From Semisulcospira habei (lineage: Eukaryota > Mollusca > Gastropoda > Semisulcospiridae): a stretch of 64,000 nucleotides of DNA. The notes under the pieces are model-generated. The model worked only from the letters and a program-made list of their open reading frames with translations. It was not told the DNA's origin and ran no database searches. Location: positions 193,915,627-193,979,626 of the forward strand of contig BTPG01000003.1 in assembly GCA_036245525.1 (NCBI GenBank). The letters are read 5' to 3'. A program made the translations under genes and the position numbers. Each line of letters starts with the position of its first letter. Position 1 is the stretch's first letter. This document shows, piece by piece, positions 45,529-58,612 of the stretch.

Positions 45529-45728
45529 ACTTATATTATTATTATTATACTTATATTATAAATATGAGAAATGCCTCCATATAAATACTATGTAATAATG
45601 AGAAAAATAATATTATTACCGTTCCTAGTATGTCTTACAATATGCATGGGGGAAAAAGGAGCTTATTTAACCCATTCAGCCCTGACGCACAACAGCAGGA
45701 GATGGATCTACCCTGATAAAGCAAAGGT

Positions 45729-45776
45729 AGTGCCAGATTAGCGTGCTGCCTGTCGGCGCCAAGCTAATCTGGCACT
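45729..45776. repeat. Hairpin, perfect 14-bp stem
   Basis: AGTGCCAGATTAGC at 45,729-45,742 pairs with its inverse at 45,763-45,776, with a 20-base loop. Role unknown. Confidence 0.9.
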
Positions 45777-46609
45777 GCCCTTGAATTATCATGGTCGATT
45801 CATCTCTTGCAACTGGTTTATAGTCATGAGAGGACGCCTCCAAAATTAGGGAAATACGGCCATCGGGCTGAATGCGTTAAACTCATGAAGTTTAAATGAC
45901 GAATAATGAAAGATTTTCTGTTCTTTGTACGTAGAAGAGTTTCCCCGTTACGCACACGGAGCTGTAGAAAACCTCTGTTACGTGTGTCTCCCCACACAGA
46001 TTGTAAACAGAAGGGCAGAAAGTATTAGCTAAGGTAATACAAACTGATAGCGTGTCTTATCTGCAAGCTTTAGCAGTCAAAGGCTTGGAGTAGATTCTAC
46101 TTCGCATATCACAAGGTCGGATATAACAACAGATTTTTCAGATGTCATTACAGCACTCTTAAGTCTGTCAATGAAACTTATTTCGCCTATGAACAGACTC
46201 CGAATATATCAACAAGAAAAGAAATGTCCCCTGGCGATTTTTTATATCCAAAGTTTACTGTAACACGGTAGAGATGTAGAGTTTACGTCCAGGCAGAATC
46301 GGAACTGTTGAGCTTGTTTAATCCATCACAGAACAATTTCATATGCACAGAATGTCACTCAGAACTGTCACACTTAACAGGGCACCGAAATGGTCACCAG
46401 TTTGTACATGTCCGCATGCAAAAGTCATCTGATTTTGTCAAACACAGCACAGGTTTAGAAAACCTAGCATGAGTTGTCTTGGCAGTGTTCTTGAGTAAAT
46501 ATGTCGACAGGAAGCTGGGGTAATAGAAAACAGCTTGCCTTGAGTTTCTCTAGCTTAATATCTCTTGCATCCGGCGTCCTACATCGGCCTACAGGCACTC
46601 AACTTTGCA

Positions 46610-46675
46610 CACTGGTTGTCTCCCTTGATTCGCTACTGCTGGCCAGCGGTAGGGAATCGAGGGAGACAGCCAGTG
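46610..46675 (+). repeat. 66-bp near-perfect palindrome
   Basis: Arms of 33 bp meet at CTGGCCAG. Four positions differ between the arms. In a plus-strand RNA three of these would be U-G pairs and only one a true mismatch. Confidence 0.85.
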
Positions 46676-49519
46676 TTTCAACCATGCTCATACCTTGCAC
46701 CCCGAAAAAACAAACTGGTGTTTTTATTGCGGAAAGAGACTGACATTAGGAGTTATTTATAATAAGAATCAGATTAAAGATAGTAGGCTGAGCCCCTTAA
46801 TTGTAAGGAAATGAAGTAGGTAGCGCCCCTCTATAGTTAAGGACTAAAGGGTCCGTTTCGCTGGAACGCATCGATCACTGCGGTATGCATGCGTCATCAT
46901 AGGAATCGGATACGTACCTCAAAGTGCGGATGTCAGTGAGGAAATCAGGGGCTGATATTTTCATGCCTTTTTCAGATGGGGTGGGTTGAATAAAACCACG
47001 GAATGTTTGAAATCCGTGCAATGTTTGACCTACTTCGGATTTTGGGATAGCCTCTATTGAGAGTAACCTCTCCGTTTTACCAGGAGACAATGACTGGTGT
47101 TTTTGGGACGCGAGGAAGCCGGAGAGTGTAAGGCTCAAGTCTTCAGTCTTTCTAAGGAACTCATGGCACAATATTCAGGTGATCTATTACAGCCCCAAGC
47201 TTTGAGATTAATTGGAGTTGGTTTGAAGCTCAGATTCTGTATGTAGTCCTTGTGGTATGCATGCATTCTAATCAATATATAAAAATTTTATCCGGCAGTT
47301 TCGTGCCTTCTTGTGGCTATTGGTAACGGTTTTTGTCGCGAGTATCGCACAGTTTTAATCAAACAGATTGTCTGGGGAATTAGAAATTCAGGGAGAGATG
47401 CAACTGATGGAAATAGTGGTTTCGTTCGCAGCGAACAACTCCCAACTGTGTACCATAACATTGACAGCAATCGGAGGGCTCATGAGGATCTATTCCTCTT
47501 GGAGATGTTCCGAGTGTTGTCAATGTTTATGGTTATTCGCCGTCACTTCGCTCTAGTTTGTTTTGACAGTTGTTCGGCGTAAACGTAACCTCAGCAATGG
47601 CAATGGCGTGTTTACGGCGCCCTATATGACCATTAAAAAGCTGCCCGAATTTCTGTCGAGCGCCTGTGCGTCAACCGGAGGAAGCCGATGCTTAAAATGT
47701 CATGGTATTGTCATAGTAATTTCTTACATCCCGCTTTCCCAAGCGCCTGCTGCGTTCGGGGTGAATAGGAGAGTGAATAACCACTCAGCGTTGAACAAAT
47801 AATGCTGTGTATTAAATGTGCTTGACTGACAGTGATAACGATTAAACAAGGCCATAAGCGAAACATGTCAATGTGTCAACACTCTAGCCTTGTATTGCTG
47901 CTCCGTGGGACTGCTTTCCGCTAGTAATTTTATCAATTAGGCCGTCATACATAAACAAACTACACTTTCTGTAAAATAAAAATAAAAATAAAGAAAAAAG
48001 GAAGAATAAAATAATGCTGTATGTTTTTTTTTATTTTTAAATACTGTCTCACGTGAACATTTAAAAAAAAAATTCTTATACCGGTAGTGACTCTTTAGGT
48101 ATTTCCGTTGAATTTTTTAATACAACTGAAAACTTTTTGTCGCTTCATTTCTTCGTTTAACCCGTTCTGTGCCAGCTCACGCAGACTGTATTTCTGCCAT
48201 CTTCGTTAATTCATTACAAGAACAAAAACAAAATCCTAGCTGTCCCAGAAACATTGCTTCAAAATGGTGCCAGCAAAAGCCATAGATCCTCATGAGCCCC
48301 CGCATTTGATCCATACCTCTTCCTGTTGGATGGTGTTCAAAATTCGCGGCACTATACGGGTTACACATTGAACCTGTACATCAATCTCAAAGTAAACTCT
48401 TACATGGATTGTAAGACGAGGATTGTCTTCTTATTGCTACTGGATGGATTCATGCTTGGCAGATTCAATCCTCAGGTACAGTCTAAGCTCAGTATATCGC
48501 GGCCATAAAGTCGGATTGCGCTATAATAACGATCGCGTTATTGTAGTACTTGCTGTGAGACTGCTGCATTACCATCAGCTGGTTAGTCCATCAGCCAACC
48601 CTAGCTACCGTGCAACCCCCCCCCCCCTCCACCCCACGCCCCCTCCCCCACTCCCAGTACTCAGTAAGATGAGTTTCAAAGTGTACTATAGTATGTCCTG
48701 GCGCAAGGGTACCCCCATTCACACTCTTCTCGGATGCTAAAATGAGGTTGAGAAACATTTTCCTCTAAATAAATTAGAATTCATTCCAGAAGCCCAAATC
48801 AGGAAATAATATGTTACGGCACACCTTCTGCGTTCTCTGCCAAAAACAGAATGAAAACATATTGGATCTCTGGCTCACAGTAAAGGTATTTGTTCACCCA
48901 GTAAACGGCCATTTCCGCAAAATTGCAAAAAAAGACAAAAATAATGTGTCAGATGCCTTCAGACATTTTCTATCGCACTGGCAGTCCATTTTCAGGCTTA
49001 TGTCATTAAAGCAGGATGTTACAATTATTACAAACTTGACCAGGTGATGCTGTGATCACTGTGAGTGCCACAGTCGTTGATTTTGTAATCCTACCCCTAA
49101 GTTGTAAAAATACACAAAATTAATTAGAAAAAAATAACAACTGATAGGTCTTTTTAAAAACTTTTTATTGGTTATGATAGAATACCAGTTACTCCCAACC
49201 TGCTTTTATGATGCTGTGATGTATTTAGGGGCCACAGTGGCTAAATCTGCTGCCTTACCCCCATTTACCAATACGCAAAGGAATGCAAAATTATCATAAC
49301 AATTGCTTATGTCATACTCCTCTGTTTAAATATTTATGTTGCCAGTTTTCTTAACAAAGTATGCATATTAAGCATAAAAGGTTGTGATCCAGCGTTTCAT
49401 TAATTTCAATGTGACCCATCAATTTAATTGTAATTCTTTTTAGTTAAGACATTAAAAAAAAAGGAGGAAACGTCTGTAAACAGGGGCTACTTCTACCGTC
49501 TACACATTTAGCAGTCTTG

Positions 49520-49996
<477 letters not shown>

Positions 49997-50190
49997 GTTG
50001 CAGTTGCAGCTTTGACAGGGACTAGGGCTTCCAGCTATCGCTGATTTCGCCCGAGGGGGGTGGGCCAGGGGAGGGGGGGGGGCTTGTCTTGCTGACTGTC
50101 TGTCTCTCCGTCGCGCAGTGGCTGATGGTGTTGCCAGGGCCGGGTGGTTGGTGGTGGTGGAGGCGGGTGGTGTGGCCGGGGGACCGTTGC

Positions 50191-51489
50191 TTAGTGCCAG
50201 GCTGGGGGGTGGTGGTAGGCCAGCCACTCTAGAAGGTCTTGCAGGAGTTGTGGCGGTGGTGGGGGTGGCCGGAGAAACCGTCGCTGGCAGTGGAAGGGTT
50301 TAGGGAGTTGTGGTGGCGGTGGTGGTGGCCAGAGGAGCCTGGGCTTTGGAGTCTGGCGTGGGGTTGAGCGGGGTGGGTGGCGGTGTTGGGGTGGCAGGCG
50401 GAGGTGTGGCGGCGGCGTGGGGAGTAGAGGCGGGCGTCGGTTCCGGAAGCGTTTCGGGGGACGATTACGCTGCCGTTGGCCGGTGGCTGGTTTGCTGGCT
50501 GATGGGCGTGAGGTGGTGTCGGTTTCTGTTTCTTGCGGCGCCGGGTCAGTTATGGTACTCTTCGACTCTTTGGTTGGTACCGGGGTTGCGTCGGTGCCTA
50601 CCTCTTGTGTAGGCGGAGTGGTGTTACCGCAACCCCTGTGTTTGGTGGGGGTGGTGGTGGTGGTACCTGTTTTCTTTGTTGTTGTCGTTGGGGCAGCTGT
50701 CGTCCCCGTTGATTTCCGGTCGGGTGCTACCTGGCATTCGCCATCTTTGTAGGTGGTGGTGGCGGTTTGGCTGGCCGTATCTTCTAGCTTTGGGGAGAGA
50801 AGATCAATGATGGCCCCGGTGTGGACCAACCACCGGGCGGCGATCAGCGCTCGGTGATAGTTGTCCCCCTCGGCCGATCTGATGGCAGGCACCGCGTCCT
50901 GGAGCAGTAGCACCAGGTCGTCAAAGTCTATACTTCGGAGCCGGGTCCCCTCCTCCACAGACGATGCCGCCCGTTCCCGAGTGAGAGATTCGGGGAAGGT
51001 GACCGGCGGCGGGGAGGGTGGGAAGTCCGGCTCCGACGCTGGCTCAGACGATTCCTCGGGTCCTTTAGATTGAGGGGGGGGTGACTGGGGGCTGTCCGGG
51101 GCTGGCTCTTCTTCTTCAGCTTCTTCAACTCCAACATATTCGTCTTCAACTTGTTGCGGCTGTTGCGGGCTAGGTGGGCCTCTTTGGTCTTGGAGGAACC
51201 GCCTGACATATTGCGGTGATGGAAATCCTCCTTGGAACATTGCTGCGAATGCAGCCATCTTAGTTTGCTGCTCAGTTGGCTGTGGGGGCGAGGGAGCCCC
51301 CATGGCGTATTCTTGGCGGCGGATCGGCGGGGACAAAGGAGGCTTATAGCTCCTGATCTCCTTTGGAGTTTTTGGTGGCTGTTGCGGCGCCTGAGGGAGG
51401 CTGGCGGTGTATTCTTCTATTTGCTCTTTGTTGGTCCTCCGTCTGTTCGCCCTAACAAGGGCGGGCGGCTGTTTCTTTCTTGACGACAT
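50191..51489 (-). CDS. 432-aa Pro/Thr-rich ORF of unknown function
   Basis: N-terminus basic, then Pro/Gln-rich with a block including [20 protein letters not shown], a Glu-rich stretch, a short conserved-looking globular piece ([20 protein letters not shown], then [20 protein letters not shown]), a Thr-rich stretch and a Pro-rich C-terminus that looks like low-complexity read-through. The globular helical piece is the only part that looks protein-like. It may be a retroelement ORF1/gag-like gene, as it sits between (TA)n arrays amid LINE scraps. Not recognised. Confidence 0.4.
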   Translation of the reverse strand: MSSRKKQPPALVRANRRRTNKEQIEEYTASLPQAPQQPPKTPKEIRSYKPPLSPPIRRQEYAMGAPSPPQPTEQQTKMAAFAAMFQGGFPSPQYVRRFLQDQRGPPSPQQPQQVEDEYVGVEEAEEEEPAPDSPQSPPPQSKGPEESSEPASEPDFPPSPPPVTFPESLTRERAASSVEEGTRLRSIDFDDLVLLLQDAVPAIRSAEGDNYHRALIAARWLVHTGAIIDLLSPKLEDTASQTATTTYKDGECQVAPDRKSTGTTAAPTTTTKKTGTTTTTPTKHRGCGNTTPPTQEVGTDATPVPTKESKSTITDPAPQETETDTTSRPSASKPATGQRQRNRPPKRFRNRRPPLLPTPPPHLRLPPQHRHPPRSTPRQTPKPRLLWPPPPPPQLPKPFHCQRRFLRPPPPPPQLLQDLLEWLAYHHPPAWH

Positions 51490-51647
51490 CTGTCGCGCTG
51501 TGGTATTTAGCTTCGGGCGAAGGGTGAGTCCTGAGTGTAGTCACTGGCTCGTGACGACTGAGGCGAGGCGAGGCTTGACTTGCTTGCTTGCTTTGTTGGA
51601 GAGAGCGGTGAACAGTCCTCTCTCCTCGGCTGCTGTGAGTCGAAAGA

Positions 51648-51649
<2 letters not shown>

Positions 51650-51706
<57 letters not shown>
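51650..51706. repeat. (TA)n array
   Basis: TA dinucleotides just upstream of the 432-aa ORF. Confidence 0.97.
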
Positions 51707-51712
<6 letters not shown>

Positions 51713-51828
51713 GACTGGTAGCACTGCTAGTACAGCTTGCAATGCATCCCGAAAACTTTATGAGGTGTTGCAGTGGAAGAAGACATACTAATTTTGAAAA
51801 GGCAACACCTAGGCAATTTTGTGGTGCA

Positions 51829-52630
<802 letters not shown>

Positions 52631-52659
52631 TGTAACACGAAGTGTAAGTGCAAATTTGA

Positions 52660-53900
52660 ATGGGGTGGGGACTTGCAGCTCTCGCTGATTTCCTGCAGGG
52701 GGGTGGGGCGGGGGTTGGGGGATGGAGGTTTATATTTGGCTGTTCGTCGCTGATGTCCGCGCATCACATTTCAACCCTTCGTCATGGCTGCCCGCGCCGC
52801 AGGAGACCGGGTCGTTGAGGGAATAGCCTGGACTCCCATGAAGGTCCGGGTTTCCGTCTTGTTGGTCGGTGGCGTGGGTTCCCTTTTCTCCTTTCGGTGG
52901 TCGCAGTATAAGGCCCGGTTTTTCGGCCTCACCCTCTCTTTCCCAAATGGTTGTTTGAGGGGGGTTGATTCTTACTAACCCCTCTGTATATGTATTTGTT
53001 TTTCACTGGAGGGGGGTGTTGTACCCTTCATTGCCCAGGGAGTGCATGGACGAAGGATGCTAAACCTCCCTGGGTACCCTATTTATTTTGATGGGTGGTA
53101 ACCGTACGCAGGCGAGCGGGGAGTCACGCGGTGTCGGAGTGCCAACTAGGGTTCCTCGCCCCCCTGGGATGTCTAACCCCCCTATCCCGCAGAGTGGACC
53201 TTCCAGGAGTGTCCTCCCCTGCGACCCAATACGGAAAAGGTGGACCCCGGAACCGGCCGCCAGCCCCCGGGCGCGTCCCACCGAAGGGTTCGGTGGGGGG
53301 GGGGGGGGGGGGGTCCTTAGTTGCCTGCCGCCGGCCCCCGGGACCCTCTCACCGCTAGGAGGGGGGCAATTGGTCAAAAAGCCTCCTGGGGGGTGGGGGG
53401 AGGGGGGGGACTATCTTAACGTACCGGGGGCGGAAAATAAAGGAAAGTAAAGTGAACAGACAAAAAACAAAAAACATAAAACAAAAAAAAAGGATGATGT
53501 AATGGGTGGTTCCTAGGTACCCTTCCCCCCCCCCCCCGCCACGCCCGAACGGACCCACCGGCCGAACCCGGCGGTAGCCTCCGCCGGACCAGGGGGGGGG
53601 GCCCACCCGTGGCGGGAGGGGGGGAGGAGGAGAGGGGGCGGTCCAGGACCGGGTGATTGGTGATGATGAGGATGATGTGATCTCTCTTTATTAACCATGG
53701 GGAGGTGGGGCGGGTGCGGGACCATGAGGTGGAGTGGCGATGAGGGTGACCTGTGTTTGCTGTTCGGCCCTGACGGGCCCACGGCAACACTTCGCGAGTG
53801 GATAGTTAGAGAATAACGGTGGGGAGGGGCCAGTGGGTGGCGGGGTCCGCTACCGTATGACTCTAGGTAGGTATTATCCTGCGCATAGGCCACCGCCCAT
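52660..53900. other. GC-rich low-complexity DNA with long G and C runs
   Basis: Contains a G run of about 22 at 53,285-53,306 and several C runs. A 64-codon ORF begins MAARAAGDRVVEGIAW at 52,784, but I recognise no protein in it. The start (GCAGCTCTCGCTGATTTC, about 52,674) resembles 50,030-50,048, and GATGCTAAACCTCC near 53,057 resembles 59,482-59,496, so this is repeated, probably LINE-related DNA. Confidence 0.5.
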
Positions 53901-53929
53901 TACCTATGTTTATAAGAAGTGCATTGGCG

Positions 53930-54720
53930 ATGGATGCAAGCAGATTGTCGTTGGTGTTGGTGTTGGCGCTTTTGTGTGTTTTGTCAGTTTCATTCTGTGT
54001 TCGACTGGTGCACGGCCAACAACATGTGCACTACACACGTGAGTACTTGATGAGTCTTCGTGCCACTGACACATCCGGCGCGCTCAACATGCGGAACATT
54101 GACTTTCCCTCTGGCATGAAACCCAATGCTGCGGCTGCCGGAGATAAGGAGTATAAGCCGAAAAGGAAGAGAGGGAAGAAGGGAGGAGTGAAGAGAAGCT
54201 TGAAAAGTAAACAGAAAGCCGGTAGACAACCCCCCCCCCCCTCTTCCTACTGTGTTGCTTGCAAATGTTCGGTCGATCCGCCACAAAATGGATGAATTGC
54301 AGGCCAACATTATTTTGTCATATGCATGAGTATCGGGAATCGTGCTTGCTTGCATTTACAGAGACCTGTCTAGACAGCAATGTACAAGATAATGACGATT
54401 TGTTTTTAAGACGGTTTTGGGACACCAGTTAGGCTAGATAGAACAAAGTGTAACACATGGAAGGAACACGGTGGAGGTGTGTGTATGTATGTAAACAAGG
54501 CCTGGTGTAACACTGTCATTGTACGAGACACATTATGCTCGACGGACATAGAGCTACTATGTGTGTCACTACGTCCATTCTATCTTCCACGGGAATTTCC
54601 TGAGTTGTTTTTCTCTGTGGTCTACATTCATCCCCGTGCTAATGCTACCAGGGCACAGCCCAGTGAACATGTACACAAACTTGAGTTGATTTCGCCCGCC
54701 AGATGCACCTAAGTTTATTC
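53930..54720 (+). pseudogene. Rex1/CR1-like LINE ORF2, N-terminal region and endonuclease
   Basis: Begins with a hydrophobic leader-like stretch (LSLVLVLALLCVLSVSF), then HYTREYLMSLRATD and a Lys/Arg-rich linker. The endonuclease follows, with a frame break and stops at about 54,290-54,440, then GGGVCMYVNKAWCN and LLCVSLRPFYLPREFPELFF, which are typical endonuclease blocks of this LINE group. It would nick target DNA. Confidence 0.75.
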
Positions 54721-56188
54721 TAGATGATTTTAACCACTGCTCGCTTAACAGGACTCTGAGGACTTACCACCAATATGTTGACTGTCCCACCCGCCTAAAT
54801 AAAACTTTGGACCGTTGTTACGGATCTCTACCCTCAGCCTACAAATCCTACTTGATGCCTCCCCTTGGAACAGCTGACCACAACACGGTGTTACTTGCTC
54901 CCGTGTAGCCTGTGTTTCAGCGTGCGCAACGTGTAGTTAAGACTGTGAGAAACTGGACCACTGATACTAGTGATAGTATTGCTGACTTATAAGGCCCGGA
55001 TGTTTTGATTGTACAGAATGGCCACGTGTTTTATAACAGTTGTGACAGTGTGTCCGAGCTTGTTGATGTTGTATCATCTTACATTTCCTTCTGTGTAGAC
55101 TCGGTTATACCCACGAAACAGATAATTGTGTTTGCAAACAAGAAGCCGTGGATAACAAAAGAATTGAAAAAGTTATCAACAAAAAGAAAAGTTTTTTTTT
55201 TATCAGGGTACGGCAGAGGAAAAGAAACGGGTGAATAAGGAAGTGAAAACTGCGATCAGATAGGCAAGGCTGGCATACAAACACAAGGTAGAAATGAAAC
55301 TCGTTAGTGGTAATTTGCGTGCCGCTTGGCAAGGCATAAAAATTATGTCTGCTGTCAAGAATGCCAACAATACAAATAAATCGAAGATCGGTCTTGTGGG
55401 CTTCAGTGACGAAACGTTGCCTGATGCTCAGTCTTAACTCCTTTTTTATCCGTTTCGAAACACACGATTTTTCGTCTGATGTAGCTGATCTGAGGAAGTC
55501 ATTGACACACGATGTCTCTATTGTTATTGAACAAGAGAGTGTTGAAAAGTGTTTGATTAATGTGAACAAGAGTGCCGGTCCTGATGGGATCTGTGGCAGG
55601 ACGTTGAAGTTCTGTGCTGAACAGCTTAGTGCTGTTTTTCAACAAATTTTCCAGCTCTCAGTAGATAACTGCTCTATTCCCTCCGCATGGAAAACCTCAA
55701 CGGTCATTCCCCTTCCTAAGAAAGATAACCCAAAACAACTGAACGACTTCCGACCAGTTGCATTAACCTCCCTTGTCATGAAAACTTTGGAGAAGATTGT
55801 CCGAGCTTTTGTTTTGTCTGCAACTGAAAGTAAAATGGATCCATTGCAGCTTGCTTACCAGGCTGGGAAGGGTGTTGAAGATGCCAAGCTGTTCATTGTA
55901 GACAAACTGTACACTCATCTGGAGAGACCCGGTGCACATGCCAGGATCCTATTTGCCGACTTCTCCTCTGCCTTTAATACCATGCAGCTACACCTGTTAG
56001 CCCAGAGATTACTGTCTAATTTCAACCTTCACCCGCAGCTTGTTTTGTGGATTACAGATTTCCTTATCGGTAGAACACAACGTGTTTTGGTTAATGGTCG
56101 CTTCTCTAGTACTGCTGTCACGTGCACCGGGTCTCCCCAGGGGTGCTGCTTATCTCCACTCCTTTACATCCTGTACACTGACGATTGT

Positions 56189-57623
56189 CCTAGAGACAAC
56201 AGTCTTCGATGCTGTACCCACTGTTTGGAAAGATCTGGGAAGAGGAGGTGATGCCGGCTGACTGGAAGGAGGGGTACCTAATCAAGCTTCCCAAGAAAGG
56301 CGACCTCAGCAAGTGTTCCAACTACAGAGGAATCATCTTGCTGTCAGTACCAGGAAAGGTCTTCAACAGGATCATCCTGGAGAGAATGAAGAGCTCCGTT
56401 GACCCCCAGCTGAGAGACCAGCAAGCAGGATTCAGGAAGAACCGATCATGTACAGACCAGATCGCCACTCTCCGCATCATCGTGGAACAGTCTCTGGAGT
56501 GGAGCTCCCCACTGTACGTCAACTTTGTGGATTATGAGAAAGCATTTGACAGTGTGGACCGAGAGACTCTGTGGAAACTCCTACGACACTACGGTGTACC
56601 CACAAAGCTCGTCCGCCTGATCAAGAGCAGCTACGATGGCATGACATGTCGCGTGATCCACGAAGGGCAGTTCACCAGGGAGCTCCAGGTCAGAACTGGT
56701 GTCAGGCAGGGGTGTCTGCTGTCTCCGTTCCTCTTCCTACTGGCCATAGACTGGGTCATGAAGATGACCACAGAGCACAGACGAAGTGGAATACAGTGGA
56801 CACTGTGGACACAGCTTGACGACCTCGATTTTGCAGACGACTTGGCATTACTGTCCCACACTCATCAACAAATGCAGGACAAGACCACGAGGCTTGCTGA
56901 CATCTCGTCCCAAGTGGGCCTCACCATTCACAAACAGAAAACAAAGACAATGAGGCTGAACGCAACCAGGGAAGAACCAGTCTTGCTTGCTGGCACCCCG
57001 TTGGAGGAGGTGGAGTCCTTCACCTATCTCGGGAGCATCATAGACAAGAAAGGCGGCACTGATGCAGATGTCAGAGCACGAATCGGTAAAGCCAGAGCAG
57101 CCTTTCTCCAGTTGAAAAAAGTGTGGAGTTCCAGAGAGCTGTCACAACACACCAAAGTCCGGATTTTCAACTCCAATGTAAAAGCAGTTCTCCTATATGG
57201 AGCAGAGACTTGGAGATTGACAAAAACCACAGTCAACAGAGTACAGACCTTCATGAACAGTTGCCTTAGAAAAATTTTGAAAATCCACTGGCCAGAGAAG
57301 ATCAGCAACGTCAGACTCTGGGAGAGAACAGAGCAGATAACAGCAGAGAATGAAATTGGGCGAAGAAGATGGGGATGGATCGGTCACAGTCTGAGAAAGC
57401 CAGCTTCCAGTATCACTAGGCAGGCATTGTCATGGAACCCCCAGGGAAAGAGGAAAAGAGGTAGGCCGAGAAACTCCTGGCGTCGAGACCTCCAAGCAGA
57501 CATCAAGAGACTGGGAACCACCTGGAGTAGAATCGAAGGAGAAGCACAGGACAGGAGTTGCTGGAGGTCTCTCGTCGACGGCCTATACCCGGGTAGGGGT
57601 GACAAGCGTAAGTAAGTAAGTAA
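56189..57623 (+). mobile_element. RTE-like LINE insertion with 16-bp target duplication
   Basis: GTACACTGACGATTGT flanks it at 56,173-56,188 and 57,624-57,639. The tail is (TAAG)n, as expected for RTE-type elements with short simple-repeat tails. It is 5' truncated. Confidence 0.88.
56209..57615 (+). CDS. RTE-like reverse transcriptase ORF, open, 5' truncated
   Basis: 468 open codons. RT motifs: LSKCSNYRGIILLSVPGKVF, VNFVDYEKAFDSVDRETLW (motif A), VRTGVRQGCLLSPFLFLLAI (motif B) and LDFADDLALLSH (catalytic Asp-Asp). The C-terminal part has YGAETWRLTKTTVNRVQTF, the RTE-type KRKRGRPRNSWRRDL and TWSRIEGEAQDRSCWRSL. The endonuclease and RT start are missing, so the first Met is not the native start. 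It lacks any stop, so the insertion is probably recent. Confidence 0.88.
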   Translation: MLYPLFGKIWEEEVMPADWKEGYLIKLPKKGDLSKCSNYRGIILLSVPGKVFNRIILERMKSSVDPQLRDQQAGFRKNRSCTDQIATLRIIVEQSLEWSSPLYVNFVDYEKAFDSVDRETLWKLLRHYGVPTKLVRLIKSSYDGMTCRVIHEGQFTRELQVRTGVRQGCLLSPFLFLLAIDWVMKMTTEHRRSGIQWTLWTQLDDLDFADDLALLSHTHQQMQDKTTRLADISSQVGLTIHKQKTKTMRLNATREEPVLLAGTPLEEVESFTYLGSIIDKKGGTDADVRARIGKARAAFLQLKKVWSSRELSQHTKVRIFNSNVKAVLLYGAETWRLTKTTVNRVQTFMNSCLRKILKIHWPEKISNVRLWERTEQITAENEIGRRRWGWIGHSLRKPASSITRQALSWNPQGKRKRGRPRNSWRRDLQADIKRLGTTWSRIEGEAQDRSCWRSLVDGLYPGRGDKRK

Positions 57624-58612
57624 GTACACTGACGATTGTATGAGTTGGCATGCTGACAATTACATTGTCAAGTTTTCAGATGACAGCGCCTTACTTTCTC
57701 TTTAACAAGGGTCATCTGATGAACATGGACCCTCATTGACTGACTTTGTTAAATGGTGCGATGATTCTTTTTTTTGTGTGTGTGTTGAGCTTTACGTGGG
57801 TAAGACATGTGACCTTATTGTTGATTTTAGGATGAACAAGCAGGATCACAGTAAGACTATTATACATGATAAGGAAGTTGCCATTGTCCAGAAGTATAAA
57901 TACTTAGGCACCATCTTCGATGATAAACTGAGTTGGGATGACAATACTGAAACTATTGTGAAGAAAGGCCAACAGAGATTGTATTTTCTGAGAAAGCTAA
58001 ACTCTTTCTCTGTTGACAGGACCATTTTAACTTTGTTTTACAAATCTTTCTTAGAAAGCGTCCTGACGTTTTCGTTCATTTGCTGGTTCCCAAATCTTAG
58101 TGTTAAAAACAAAAACAGTCTTCAGAGAATTGTTCATCTCAGCTCCAAGATCATTGGGGAAGAACAGAGAAGTTTAGCCGTGTTGTGCGATCGTCAGATT
58201 GTAAGAAAAGCTACTTCCATCCCGGCTAGTGATGCACACGTGATGAAAAACCTCTTTGAATTGCTCCCGTCTGGCCGCTGATACAGACAACCATCATGTA
58301 AAACCAACCGCAGGAAACTGTCTTTTATCCCTGTTAACGTCCGACTGTTAAATATTTTGTAAATCTACACAGCTGTTAAAAGTGTGTGTGCGTGTGCGTG
58401 TGTGTGTGTGTTTATGCAGCTGTTTCATCGCGTGGGTATCGCTGGCCTGGATGGACAGTTGTATAGGGTGTAAGTGCCGAAAGTAAGACGTTAATGTGTT
58501 GGCTGATAATGTCGTTAATAATGCTCTTTAAGTTTAAATAATGTTTTAGTAATTGTAGTAGTTTAGAATTTTAATATGCCTTAATATTAGTATTGTAAGT
58601 CTTACAGATTTA

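Larger units (their letters stand above)
45529..49519. other. Four kb without a recognised gene
   Basis: Mixed-composition DNA with short ORFs (under about 110 codons) lacking any domain I recognise. It holds two hairpins (45,729-45,776 and 46,610-46,675), an A-rich stretch at 47,975-48,010 and C-rich runs near 48,620. It may be host intergenic or intronic DNA, or old repeats. Confidence 0.5.
55361..58281 (+). pseudogene. Rex1/CR1-like LINE reverse transcriptase, split by an RTE-like LINE
   Basis: RT fingers/palm at 55,540-56,188: NDFRPVALTSLVMKTLEKIV, ILFADFSSAFNTMQ (motif A) and GSPQGCCLSPLLYILYTDDC (motif B region). It resumes at 57,624 with IVKFSDDSALLSL (catalytic box) and, after stops and a frame break, YKYLGTIFDDKLSWD and QRLYFLRKLNSFSVDRTIL, ending with FELLPSGR. 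Both halves carry stops, so it is dead. Confidence 0.85.

Noticed and set aside
46501..48740. Short ORFs of 60-105 codons
   Set aside because: No domain, no homologous second copy in the window and no clear coding bias; one spans the 66-bp palindrome.
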